This document shows positions 1 to 38,800 of a stretch of DNA of 64,000 nt, piece by piece. Origin of the DNA: Valencia hispanica (taxonomy: Eukaryota > Chordata > Actinopteri > Cyprinodontiformes > Valenciidae). A program made the position numbers and the translations under genes. Below the pieces are notes generated by a model, which made no database searches, was not told where the DNA came from, and saw nothing but the letters and a program-made list of their open reading frames with translations. The stretch is taken from the NCBI GenBank assembly GCA_963556495.2, contig OY747705.1, positions 10,644,501-10,708,500 of the forward strand, read 5' to 3'. Position 1 is the first letter of the stretch. Each line of letters opens with the position of its first letter.

Positions 1-27243
<27,243 letters not shown>

Positions 27244-29925
27244 GAGAAAGATAAATGCAAAGACTACAGTGTACATACATACCTGCTCCTACCATTCCCA
27301 TTGTGCTGAGCCTCGTTTCTACCATCACGGTCACCGGCAGCCATCTTCCCCTTGCACATTCTCGATTCATCGTTAGTGTCCTCAGCATGTGTTTGCTGTC
27401 GGGCCTTAACAACGCGTGCGTTTGTCAGTCACCGTACTGTACCGGGATTATTTCCTAGCTGGACTGATGAAGAAAATAACAAGGGAGCAGCAACAGTTTC
27501 TTATGCCAGATTACATTTGTATGATAATGTGTCGTAGTTGTTGTCAGTGACACATCAAGCCTTTCTCATGTATTACTTAAAAGAAAAAACAAAACAATAC
27601 AGGGACATGTATTGTTTAATAATGCCGCTGTGCTACCAGCTACGATCACATCGCTATATTTGCATCAGTAAATAGAAAAACATGTAGGTTCTTCTCTGCT
27701 CTACTCGACTGCTAAACATAAAATGTTTCAACCGGTTTAACCTTAACATACAGTAAGAAAATACAAGTTGAATTAATAATAATTTCATCAAAAAAAACAT
27801 CAGAGCCTGATCCGCCTCCCTTTCCTCAAACTTCCCACAAACTGAAGCACACAGCCGGGCAACAACATGGCATCTCCTCATAAACTTTAGAGTGTAAATC
27901 CATATCGTGTAGGCTAACTGTAGGAGCACTGAGGGTATTTACATTTACATCAAACAAAATATTACCACTTTATTTCTCCCAGCATCCTTTCTCTTTCTCT
28001 CTCTGAATTGTATTTGTTTTTGGAATGTGATATATTTAGATTTTTAACAGCCTAATTATTTATTTCTGCATGTATTTATTTACAAAGACGTTTATATTTC
28101 TAAAGTAGTACTCAGTGCAATTTCTGCACACGGCACTTTTTAATGAGTTCCTGAAATATTTGAATAAGAAGACCTTGTCCCTATTCTTTACTTTTAAAAT
28201 AATTCAATAACATGGTCAGTTTCTTAGTGCTGAAAAAAAATCTCATAATACAGCCCCCCCCCTTAATGATTACGATAGCTTAACCTTTGACTCAACTAAT
28301 ATCCATGTAACATATCTGATATTAAGTTGGTCTCATCATCCCTATTAAAACAAAAAACAGCAGTTCCTCACAGCACATGATATGAAACTGGTTTTCTGAA
28401 TGATATCCGTATATTAAGTGTAGTGCCTCTCTTTTCTAACATTCTGCACAGTATGCCTCTGCACCTATTTCTTTGGAATCACATCCTTCGTGCTGCTGTT
28501 ACTGTGTTCAGGAAATGTCTGCAGATGATATCATCACTTTTCTTTCTCATAATTTTATGCATTTCAGACAAAATATTGGGAAAAGTTTCAACATATCTCA
28601 GGAGTGTCAGCTAGGATAGGGCTCTATTTCTTAACATGACTCAACTCTGTTGACATGGAAAATGTTCAAATGCAATCCACTTCTGGCTTTAATCGCTTCA
28701 TTTATGCTCTGATGGGTTTTTTTCTTCTTCTTCTTTGTAGTTTAATTTAACTGAACCCAAAATCTAAAGCTTAGCCTGTCCCAACACCCTAACACCACTG
28801 GCAGACTCCGGTTGTGAGGTGTTTTGTGAGTCTGGTGGATTAGCATGCCTCAGGTCAGCCAGCCTACAGAGCATGCTCGGTGATTGTACTGTTTATTGTG
28901 GGGTTTTTTTCCAATTAACTGCAAGGACAACATCTGAGAGCAGTAAACAGTTGAAAAAATGTTATTACTCAGCATTTTTGGGGGCGATTAGACAGTTACA
29001 AACATGCTAACTTTTGTTCATGTGTTCTCTAGATGTGATTCATTCGTCTTGTGTGATGTGGAAATACTTTGAAGTGACCCATTCAGGGGTTTTGACAGAT
29101 CCTCTCGTGTGTAAAGAACTCATTTCTCTCTGTAAACAAGGGGGAATCAGTATTGTGATGAATATACCCTGCTGTTGCGTACTTTACACTTAACTCATTC
29201 GGCTTCATGTTATTTCATTTCAAACCCCAAACAGCCTAAAATCATACGTGTCTATATTTGTTTTAGATTAATCTAGTTTTATTTCCTTTTAATATTTTAA
29301 ACAACCAAAGTTTTGTTGGTGCACTCACTAAAAGTTCACTCTGAATGTACAACAATATATAGACATGCTTATGCTGCTTTAATGTTTTTATGATCCTTCT
29401 GCATTCCAGTTCTGGTTCCTCACTGATTGTAGGGTGGTTATTACCAGGGATGTAAATGGAGGTTCTGGGACCCACCTGTAATAATCTGTCTGCTTATGTG
29501 TGGGACGGTTATGGTTCACTGTGGCCTAGTTAAACTTTACATCTTGTACAAAGTAATGCTCTGGGTTGCTTTACTGTCACTTTCCTTCTTGTACCAGTAT
29601 CTACCCTCACCATCCTACTGCAGCAGCAGCCTTCACACTCAAATCAACCTTTTTATCCTAATCCTCGCCCTGTGAGGTAATCCCACATATTTGTGCTTCC
29701 GCATCTATTTTATTTTTGCACCTATACATTCCATTGTTCTTGAAAGATTTTGAATTGTATATAAACATCATTGCTGTGAACTGTGTATCATACAGTGGCA
29801 CAAATGAACAAACTCCTAAATGGGCAGTAGTTCAGTCGGTTTCTGAGTGTTTGGGTTTCCTGTCAGATGTTTGTGTGCACTGAACACATTGTCATATACT
29901 AAATAAACCTGGAAGTGATGCAACA
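27244..29925 (+). other. kif1a: presumed kif1a 3'UTR
   Basis: After the stop codon there is about 2.7 kb of AT-rich sequence with no recognisable transposon and no coding exon. It ends near an AATAAA at 29902-29907, after which LINE sequence begins at about 30060. The lack of interspersed repeats, unlike the introns, fits a transcribed and constrained UTR. Extent is inferred; no transcript evidence. Confidence 0.5.
29902..29907 (+). promoter_or_regulatory. kif1a: candidate polyadenylation signal of kif1a
   Basis: Canonical AATAAA hexamer followed within about 40 nt by T-rich sequence. It is the last canonical signal before the intergenic LINE. Position makes it the likely distal poly(A) site; earlier sites may also be used. 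Confidence 0.4.
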
Positions 29926-30059
29926 CAAAGTAATGATTCGTCTTCCTTTAATATATTTTGCTTTGTGACTTCCGGCGTGGTTTTGTCCTTGATTTGGGAT
30001 CGTTTTAAACCAAACCTTACAACAATGTGGAATAATGACGTACGGTGTTGGAATTTAAA

Positions 30060-30905
30060 GGCAAGACAACTTTATTTGTATAGCACACTTTCAACAAGAA
30101 GCCAATTCAAGGTCCTTTGGTTGATTAGGGGATCAAAAAAAGCAGCAATAAACCAATAATAAAAGCATAAAACACAGAGACACTAAAACATGACTTTCCA
30201 GCTATTATTAATCATTTAATCAAAGGCAGTTCTAAACAGATGGGTTTTTAGCTTTGATTTAAAGGAGCTTAGTGTTTCAGCAGCTTTGCAGTGGTCTGGA
30301 AGTTTGTTCCGGATTAGAGGAGCATAGAAACTGAAAGCTGCTTCTCCATGTTTGGTTCTGATTCTAGGAATGCTGAGTAGACTGGAATTAGAGGACCTGA
30401 GTGGTCTGGGGGGGTTGGTATAGCAACAGTGGATCTTCAATATACTTTGGTGCTAAGCCATTCAATGGTTCATAAACTAGTGAAAGTATTTAAAGTCTAT
30501 TCTCTGAGCTACAGGGAGCCAGTGTAAGGACTTTAGAACTGGGGTGATGTGCTCTACTTTCCTGGTTCTAGTGAGGAACACGAGCAGCAGTGTTCTGGAT
30601 CAGCTGCAGCTGCCTGATTGACTTTTTAGGCAGACCTGTGAAGATGCTGTTGCAGTAATCAATCCGACTAAAGATAAACGCATGGATTAGTTTTTCGAGG
30701 TCCTGCTGTGACATTAGTCCTTTAATCCTAGAAATGTTCTTCAGGTGATAGAAGGCTGACCTTGTTATTATGTTTTAAATGTCCCACGTTCTCTAATGTT
30801 GTGTTTCATGCTTTTACTGTTTTTATTTGATCCCTTAATCACCCAAAGCACCTTGAATTGCCTTGTTGTTGAAAGTGTGCTATACAAATTAACTTGTCTT
30901 GCCTT
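30060..30905. mobile_element. two LINE 3' ends in inverted arrangement
   Basis: 30060-30770 is a LINE 3' part on the minus strand; a 74-codon frame (30216-30440) resembles the C-terminal tail of L2/CR1-like ORF2 (APLIRNKLPDHCKAAETLSS). 30780-30905 is the same 3' end on the plus strand (GCCTTGTTGTTGAAAGTGTG opposite CACACTTTCAACAAGAAGCC). Both are 5'-truncated. Confidence 0.65.
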
Positions 30906-32179
30906 GTGTGTCTGGGGTTGAAGGACTCAGAAGACACAGAAGAAAGAAAAAAAAAACCACCCCGGTGAAGATATGATCCAGTGACCGCTGGAAATAGTCA
31001 CCAGTCCTCCTGCATGGATAAAGCTGTATAGACAGACAATGGATGGATGAATTATCTTTAGCATTTTGGGCATGTGTGCATATACTCAATCTACCAGGCT
31101 ACATTTAGCATGGAAAACCTAAATTCCAGAGACATGGAACATAATAACCAATAAATATTTCATTCCAAACTGATTTAGCAATACATTTTACCCAATATGG
31201 AAGCATAGATATACACATAAAAATAAATTATTGAACAAGATATGAGCTACATGTTTCTTCCATAGGCGTCCACGTACTTATTGTCATATATGTTTGTTGA
31301 GGACCCAAATGCAGAGTCGAAGAACCAGGATGGACAGCAAGCAGTAGGATCTGAATGGTGTGTATGTAAATGAAATAGAGGAGTCCTTATTACGGGAACT
31401 TGATTACTGGATGCAACACACAGGTGAGCAAATGAGCAGGTGGAAGACATGGGCAGGATACACAGGCACTGAGGGAAAAGTAACACTAGGGGGTCAGGAA
31501 GACAGAAATGAATGAAAAACCAGATGGAACAAAATAGTCAAAACTAGAAACTCAACAGATCGTGACACATATTGGTACCTGTCAACTGGCAGCTCTCGGG
31601 TTGGAGCCATGTTTACTGTCAATCAGCCATGTGCTCCAGCTTCATGTGCTCTGCCACCATTCTCTTTTAACTGGAGACTTGCTGGCAGAAACAGACTGGT
31701 GGGGGTATTTGTGTCAGAAATGCTAAATCGGGGCGATGCTATTTTACTTCACAGTTAAGAGATTTGTTGTTGTTCAAGCTGATCTGGAGAAAACGTGCAG
31801 AAATGACAACAATCTCTCTTTTAGGTTTACAAAGCCTGAATGGTAAATGAAATCATTCATTTTGTCAGGCGTTTTATTTTTTTGCAAAACAAATAAATGA
31901 AAAATTCTCAATAGAATTATTTTTTTTTCTATCCATATTTATAATTTGTGACTAGCTCACCACAAGCTAAGAGTTTTTATTTATTATTTTATTTGCAGAT
32001 TTTTTTTTCTGATATTTCTCAACGTCATAGAAATCCGGTGACGTGGTCTGTAATCCTCTCTCCAGTCTTTGGACTTTCAAATCAGGCCGGACACAGGTAC
32101 ATTTCGGAGTTCTATAATAACTACACACTTTAAATAAATAAAAAATACGTATCGGGAGATATTCACAGTAAAACATAAC
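30906..32179. other. kif1a-scly intergenic region
   Basis: AT-rich with no gene. It contains a probable non-autonomous repeat at about 31282-31569, starting TGTCATATATG and ending CGTGACACA, with the GGACCCAAATGCAGAGTC wording common in fish repeats. The rest is unassigned. Confidence 0.4.
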
Positions 32180-32822
32180 TCACATGAACTGCAGGGGAAA
32201 CAAAAGGACAGCTTTGCTACTAGTCGACGACGGTGTAATACAGCTTTAAGATGTGGCAGCCGGTCCCACTAACCGGCTAGCTAGCTAATGATTCGCCAAA
32301 GACGGCACTAAATCTATCAAGGGGGGAATCTTCAGGAGACTTCACAAGGTCAGACACAAAGTCGAGACTCTCAGACTGCTGTCTCGGTTGTAAATATCTG
32401 TGTCTGTCTCCGTTTGACAGCTCTCTGTCGGATGCCTGACAACAACAAACCGACATTATAGCTAAAACTAGCTAGCTAAAGTTGGCGTCCAGTGTGTTTA
32501 TTCGATCATTTAGCTGAAAGACAATATTTGAGACGATGCTCTCTCTGTCTTAAAAGTTTAGTTAGAACTTCTGTTTCCTGAACGAGTCGTAAATATGGGT
32601 GCGGAGAGCGTCTTGAGTGTATCTGGGTCAGAGCTTAATGGACAGACGCTAACGAGAACCGTTTTCAGTCGCAGCACACCGCTGTTCCCTCTGAGGACAG
32701 CGGCTTGGTTTAGTTAGCTGTCCGATAATTAGCTGCCCTGGGGACGCTTTTCCAGATGTTGATTTTCTCACTGACCGCTTCTGTTTCACGTCTCTCTTGT
32801 CTCGTTAGCTACCAAGGGCGGC
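32180..32822 (+). promoter_or_regulatory. scly: scly 5' region, likely promoter and 5'UTR
   Basis: About 640 bases, richer in G+C and CpG than the flanking AT-rich intergenic DNA and free of recognisable repeats. A good splice-acceptor-like sequence (cttgtctcgttag) ends 14 nt before the start codon, so the first coding exon may be preceded by a non-coding exon within this region. The transcription start cannot be fixed from sequence alone. Confidence 0.4.
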
Positions 32823-35800
32823 ATGGCCGAGAAGGCGGCCGACCTTACCCTGGTGGTGGGCCCCACCCACACCGACCACAATCTGCATCACTATCCAGAC
32901 ATGAATGCAGAAAGGTGAGGAGGCTTTGGTGGGCTTGTGTTTTCTGGATGCCGTATTAATGAGGTGATGGTGCATCAGTGTGAAGTGGAAGAAAAGGATA
33001 CATGGTTTAACCAACTGAAAATCTGAAACGTGTGGCAGGCATTTGTATTGGGCCGTTTGATTCGTTGCTTGCTTCCGTATCTGTAGACTAAAATTTCTCC
33101 CTATTCCTGTTTTAAGTTTTTTATTTATTTATTTTTATTGCACTATAGATCAAGCTCAGTCAGACTGGATCGAGTGTCTCTGTGAACATCAATTTTTAAG
33201 TCTCGCCAGATATCGAATAGGATTTAGATCTGGACTTTGACTAGGCCATTTTAGCACATCAATGGGGAGCCTTAGTCTCCTCCCCTTCCTGTTGGCCCAT
33301 GGGTCCCCTGGCCAAAAAAAAAAAGAATGGATATCAATGGAGCGATAAAAGTTATTTTCTGGTCCGCTTTGTCCTACGTCCTGAATCGCACATATGATGT
33401 ACCTTAGTTTAAATGACAACTAATGATGCGTGTTTCAACTGTGTTTGTCAAGTGATTTGGGATTTATTTGATTGTAAAAATTCGCAATTAAAAATGCCTA
33501 CAAATCAGAAGTCGCATATATGACGTCAAGTAGCTATCACTAGCTAGCACTTAAAATCCTGATCGAGACCTTGTGGAGCTGCATGCTGGCTCTCAGTCTA
33601 CCGACTATTTCTCCCTCAGCATAGCTGCCACTTTCCACATTTATGGTGGTTTTCTCCACGTTTAATGCTCCTTCCTTCGTCCTGGAGGAAGGGAGGCGAA
33701 GCCTGCTAATCTCACGGCCATTTCTCTCCTTCTTCTTCTTCAGTTGTAGTCCACTAAGTGTTTCTACACAAAACCTAAAGTAACTTTTGCGGCCAGTCGA
33801 AAATGACCGTTTTCTCTGCATCAAAACGTGTCTTTAAAATTCACAGACATCATATGTTCAATCCACGGCGCATTTCAAACGGGATCCGAAAATAACTTTT
33901 ATCGCATTGACTCTCATTCATTTTTTTTTGGGCAGCAGGGGGACCCATGGTCCGGAAGTAGAAGGGCATGACCCAGGCTCCCCATATTTCATTAGCAAGG
34001 ACCTCAAATATGGTTTTCCTTCCCCACTCAGTGCTTTTACCTCAAAAACTACCTTTTCCCTCATCTGATCTGAGATCTGAAAATAATTTTCCTTTCATTT
34101 CACAAGTATGCACCACTTTGTCTTGATCTGTTGCCTAAAACCTAATAAAATACCTGGACGTCTGTGGCTGTCAGGTGACAGTGTTAAAAACTGCAAGCGT
34201 TTTGAATACTTTTGCAAGGCACTGTATAACAGTTGTTTATGCAATGCAGGATCTACATGGATTATAATGCTACTACCCCGATGGAGCCAGAGGTGATTCA
34301 GGTTATTTCTGAAGCCCTTCATGAAGCTTGGGGAAACCCCAGTAGCAACTATATAGCAGGTGTGTTCAAATCCAAGCCGAAGCTTTATGTCACTGATAAC
34401 CAGAGGTGGGTAGTAACTACTTACATTTACTCAGTAACTTGTGTAACTTTTTTTTTTTAAGTACTTTTGGAGTAGTTTTACTAGACTGTAGTTTTTATTT
34501 TTACTTGAGTAAAATTTTTATGAAGTATCGCTACTCTTACTTGAGTAAAGTTTCTGGCTACTCTGCCCACAGCGAGTAACTTTACTGAATAAAGCTGAAT
34601 GCTTGTTTTAATCAAAAATGCATGAGACTCACACATGCAGTTTATGTTGAGGTGAGACCTCTTGTTTGTACACAGGCTTCATCAGTTTAACGTTTTTTTC
34701 TATCTGCTGAGGCTGTTGCACCATTTGGAGGTCAAGTGGGGGTACTTTAACCTGGTCTAACATATATACATTACCTAATTTAAGTATTGGTTTCATTAGT
34801 TTTACTTTGAAAAAAATTTATTTAGAGAAATGTTTCTTCTAGTCAAACTTACTTTACAATTGCCATGTATTTCAATTAATTTTAGTCTTTAGAAATTGCA
34901 CATAACTTTACATTTCTGTCCAATTATATAATTTTTAAATATTAAATCGTATGCTATAATCTCAGAACAAATACTCAAGTACTTGAGTAGCCTTTTTAGC
35001 AAATACCTTTCTATTCTTGGGTAATTTATTTGGACTACTTTGTACTTTTACTTAAGTAAAAAATATGTTGAAGTAGTGCTACTTTTACTTGAGTAAAATT
35101 TTTGGCCACTCTGCCCACCTCTGCTGATAATTATAAAAGTGTGGATTTATTTTTTTTAATTTTTTTTAGCATTCTTACTACAGACACCTCCCAATGTTGT
35201 TTTGTAGGTGCCATGGCCAAAGCGATCATCAATCAGTCAAGACAGAACGTGGCCAGAATGGTTGGAGGTAAAGCGGAGGACATCGTTTTCACCTCAGGTG
35301 GAACAGAGGTAGAGACTGCTCTTTTTTTCTTTTTTTAGCTGGTGTGAAAACCTTCCGATGCAAATCCCCATTCTTGCCTAAGTTTAGCTCAGAACTATAG
35401 CTTCCTGCCGTCAGTTGTGCCTTAAATCAAACGAATCGTCCTGCAGGCCAACAACGTGGTGCTGCACACAGCCGTGGAGCACTTCAGGAAGAACCGCAGC
35501 GCTGCGGAGCACGGCGAAGGACATCAAAACGGCTGCACCGGCCTGCCTCACATCATCACCTCCAACGTGGAGCACGACTCCATCAGACTCACAGCCAAGC
35601 ACCTGCAGACAGTTGGAAAGGCAGGTGGGGGGGATCGTATTTTCACCGGGATGATTTTTATTTTTCCCCCTGTGTTTTATAGAGTCTGTCCTCTAACCAC
35701 TGAGATAAATCTGCTTTCGTCGTAGATGTAACATGTGTGCCCGTTTCTAAGGTGACCGCTCGCTTAGAGGTGGAGGATGTTATCGCTGCAGTCCGCCCCA

Positions 35801-38800
35801 ACACTTGTCTCGTCTCTGTCATGCTGGCCAACAATGAGACAGGAGTCATCATGGTAAAAGGAAAAAAATGGCCTGGTCTGTCGGAGTCTGAAAATCATTT
35901 TCCAGACTCGGTGTCTGGAATGCCATGAAACCGATTCCTGTATGCTAAATAACATTCCTCTTTTCAGCCAATCCAAGAGATTTGCCAAAGAATAATATCA
36001 CTCAACAAGCAGCAGGAGCGACTCCGGATCCTGCTTCACACAGATGCTGCCCAGGCGCTGGGCAAAATCCCAGTGGATGTCCAGGAACTGGGAGTGGATT
36101 ACCTTACCATAGTTGGACACAAGGTCAGGAGTTAGCTTGGCAGCATATTAAAGGATTTCTTAACAATTAGCCTAAACGCTTCCTATTTTTTAATATAAAT
36201 GTTTTAGTTCTATGCCCCTCGGGTTGGTGCCTTGTATGTGAATGGCCCTGGAACAAAGACACCCCTGTATCCGATGCTGTTTGGAGGAGGACAGGAGAGG
36301 AATTTCAGACCAGGGTATGCTGCATAATGTTACTCAGCAAGCAATCTGAAATATATGGCATCTATTACAGCGCCTGTAAAAACTATTCACCCCTTTGGGT
36401 GTTTTACCCTTTTTATTGCTTTTATAAATCAATCATGATTTTCAAAATTTTGCTTTTTCTGCCAAGAAATATAAAAAAAAACCTTTAATGTCAAAGTGAA
36501 CACGGATTTCTAGAAAAGAACGACAATTAGATAAAAATTATTTAACATAAAATAAGTGACTACATAAATGTTCAACCCCTTAAAGTGACTGACATAATTC
36601 AACAGAGTTGCAACCAACTGGTGCTCGTAGTCTCACAATGAGTGGAACCGAGATCACCAGAGTGCAGTGAGTGTGTCTCAAATGACTGCAGTATAAAGAC
36701 AGCTGTATTTAGAAGGTCCATTCACTGGTTAGTCAGTAATCCTGGCTACCATTACAGCATGAAGACAAAATAATACTCCAAGCAACGCAGAGAGAAGGTT
36801 ATGGAAAAGTATCAGTCAGAGGATGGATAGAAAAAATCTCTAAGACACAGAACATCTCCTGGAGTTCAGTTAAATCCACCATCAAGAAAGGGAAGGAATG
36901 CGGTTCATGTGTAGATCTGTGTAGATCAGACCGTCCTCACAGACTGAGTCTAGTGAGGAGACTAGTGAGAGAATCCACCAGGACACCTAGGACTACACTG
37001 AAGGAGTTACAAGCTTCACCAGCCGAGGTGGGAGAGACTCTGCAGACAACAAATGTTGCCTGGGTTCCTCACCAGTCAAAGCTTTATGGGAGAGACGCCA
37101 TGAGAAAGCCACTGTTGAAGAAAACTCAGATCAAGGCTGAAGTAGAGTTTACCTAAAGGTCTGTAGGAGGCTCCATGGTGAGGTGGAAGAAAGTTCTTTG
37201 GTCTGATGAGATCAACATGGCACTTTTTGGCCATCAGACAAAAACGCCATGATTGGTGGATAACAAACAGCACATCACCGCAAACACACCATCCCCACTG
37301 TGAAGCATGGTGGTGGCAGCATCATGCTGCGGGGATGCTTCTCTGCAGCAGACCCTGGAAGGCTTGTAAAGGTAGAAGGTAAAATGAAAGCAGCAAAATA
37401 TAGAGAAACGCTGGAGGACAATTAGTTTCTATCTCCAAGAGAACTAGGGCTTCCGAGAACATTTAGTTTCCAGTAAGGCAACGACCCGAAGCCTCCAGCT
37501 AAAGCTACGCAGAGATGGTTTGAAGACAACATGGTGGATGTTCTGGATTGGCCCAATCAAAACCCAGACCTAAATCAGATAGAGATTTAGTGGCAGGACT
37601 TGAAAAGGGCTGTTCACATATGATTCCTAACCAACCTGACAGTTAAGCAGGAAGAATGGAGGAAAACTACAACGTCAAGATGAGCAAACCTGACTGAGCG
37701 CTGTCCACTGCTGTGATTGCAGCCAAAGGCCAATCTACTCAATACTGACTTAAAGGGAGTGAATATCTATACACTAACTAATTTTTTGTTATATATTTTC
37801 ATTTAATTTCCATTATTTTGTAGAAATCAGTTTTCACTTCAACATTAATTTTTATTTTGTCTTTCTATTGGTCAAAAAAGCCTAAATTTGTCCATTCTTA
37901 TTGCTTTGTAAAACATCCAAGGGGATGAAAACTGTTTGTAGGCACTGTAAACCGCAAGGAAAATGAGAATTCCTAACATCTAAAAACGAATCCCTCCCCA
38001 CCCCACCCTCTCTCTTTCCTTAATGCTACAGCACAGAGAACACTCCGATGATTGCTGGTCTTGGGAAGGTATGTTTACATCCAACGCCTTGCACCTTACA
38101 GATTACTAAAGCTTGATGCTCTGACTGTGTACAGCAGTGCAGACACTGTGTTTGTAATAGCATCTTCCTGTTTCTGTTTGTGTTAGGGTGCCGAACTTGT
38201 GACCGCTAACCTCTCAAATTATCATAGTCATATGCTAAATGTTAAAGCGTATCTGGAAGAACGACTGCAAGTGAGTGTTTCCCCTCATAAAGACGGTTCT
38301 GCTCTAATCACTTTGACTTTGATTTTTCTGCAGATATGAACCCAAGTTCTTTCCTTGTTTTATCAACTCGCATTAATCTCTATCTGCAATTTGAGACAGA
38401 TAACAAAAATAGTTCAGCACGGGCTATGTGGGAATTTTGAAGCATTCCTTATAAAGATACAGTATTTTAAATGGGTGATTCCAGCAGGTCACTGCATCAA
38501 GAATTCAATTCGAATTCAATTCAATTCAAAAATACTTTATTGATCCCAGAGAGAAATTACGTGTTGGTATAGCTCATATAATTAATTCTTTAAGGAGTTG
38601 TTGTAGATGATGATGGCTGTGGGCAGGAAGGATTTCCTGTAGCGGTCTGTATTGCAGCGAAACTGAAGAAGCCTCCGACTGAAGACGCTCTGTTGTTGTA
38701 TGACTGTCTCATGAAGAGGATGCTCAGGGTTGTCCATAATTTTTTTGATTTTATGAAGAATCCTTCTTTGCATTATCATCTCCAGATGTTCCACAGTTGT

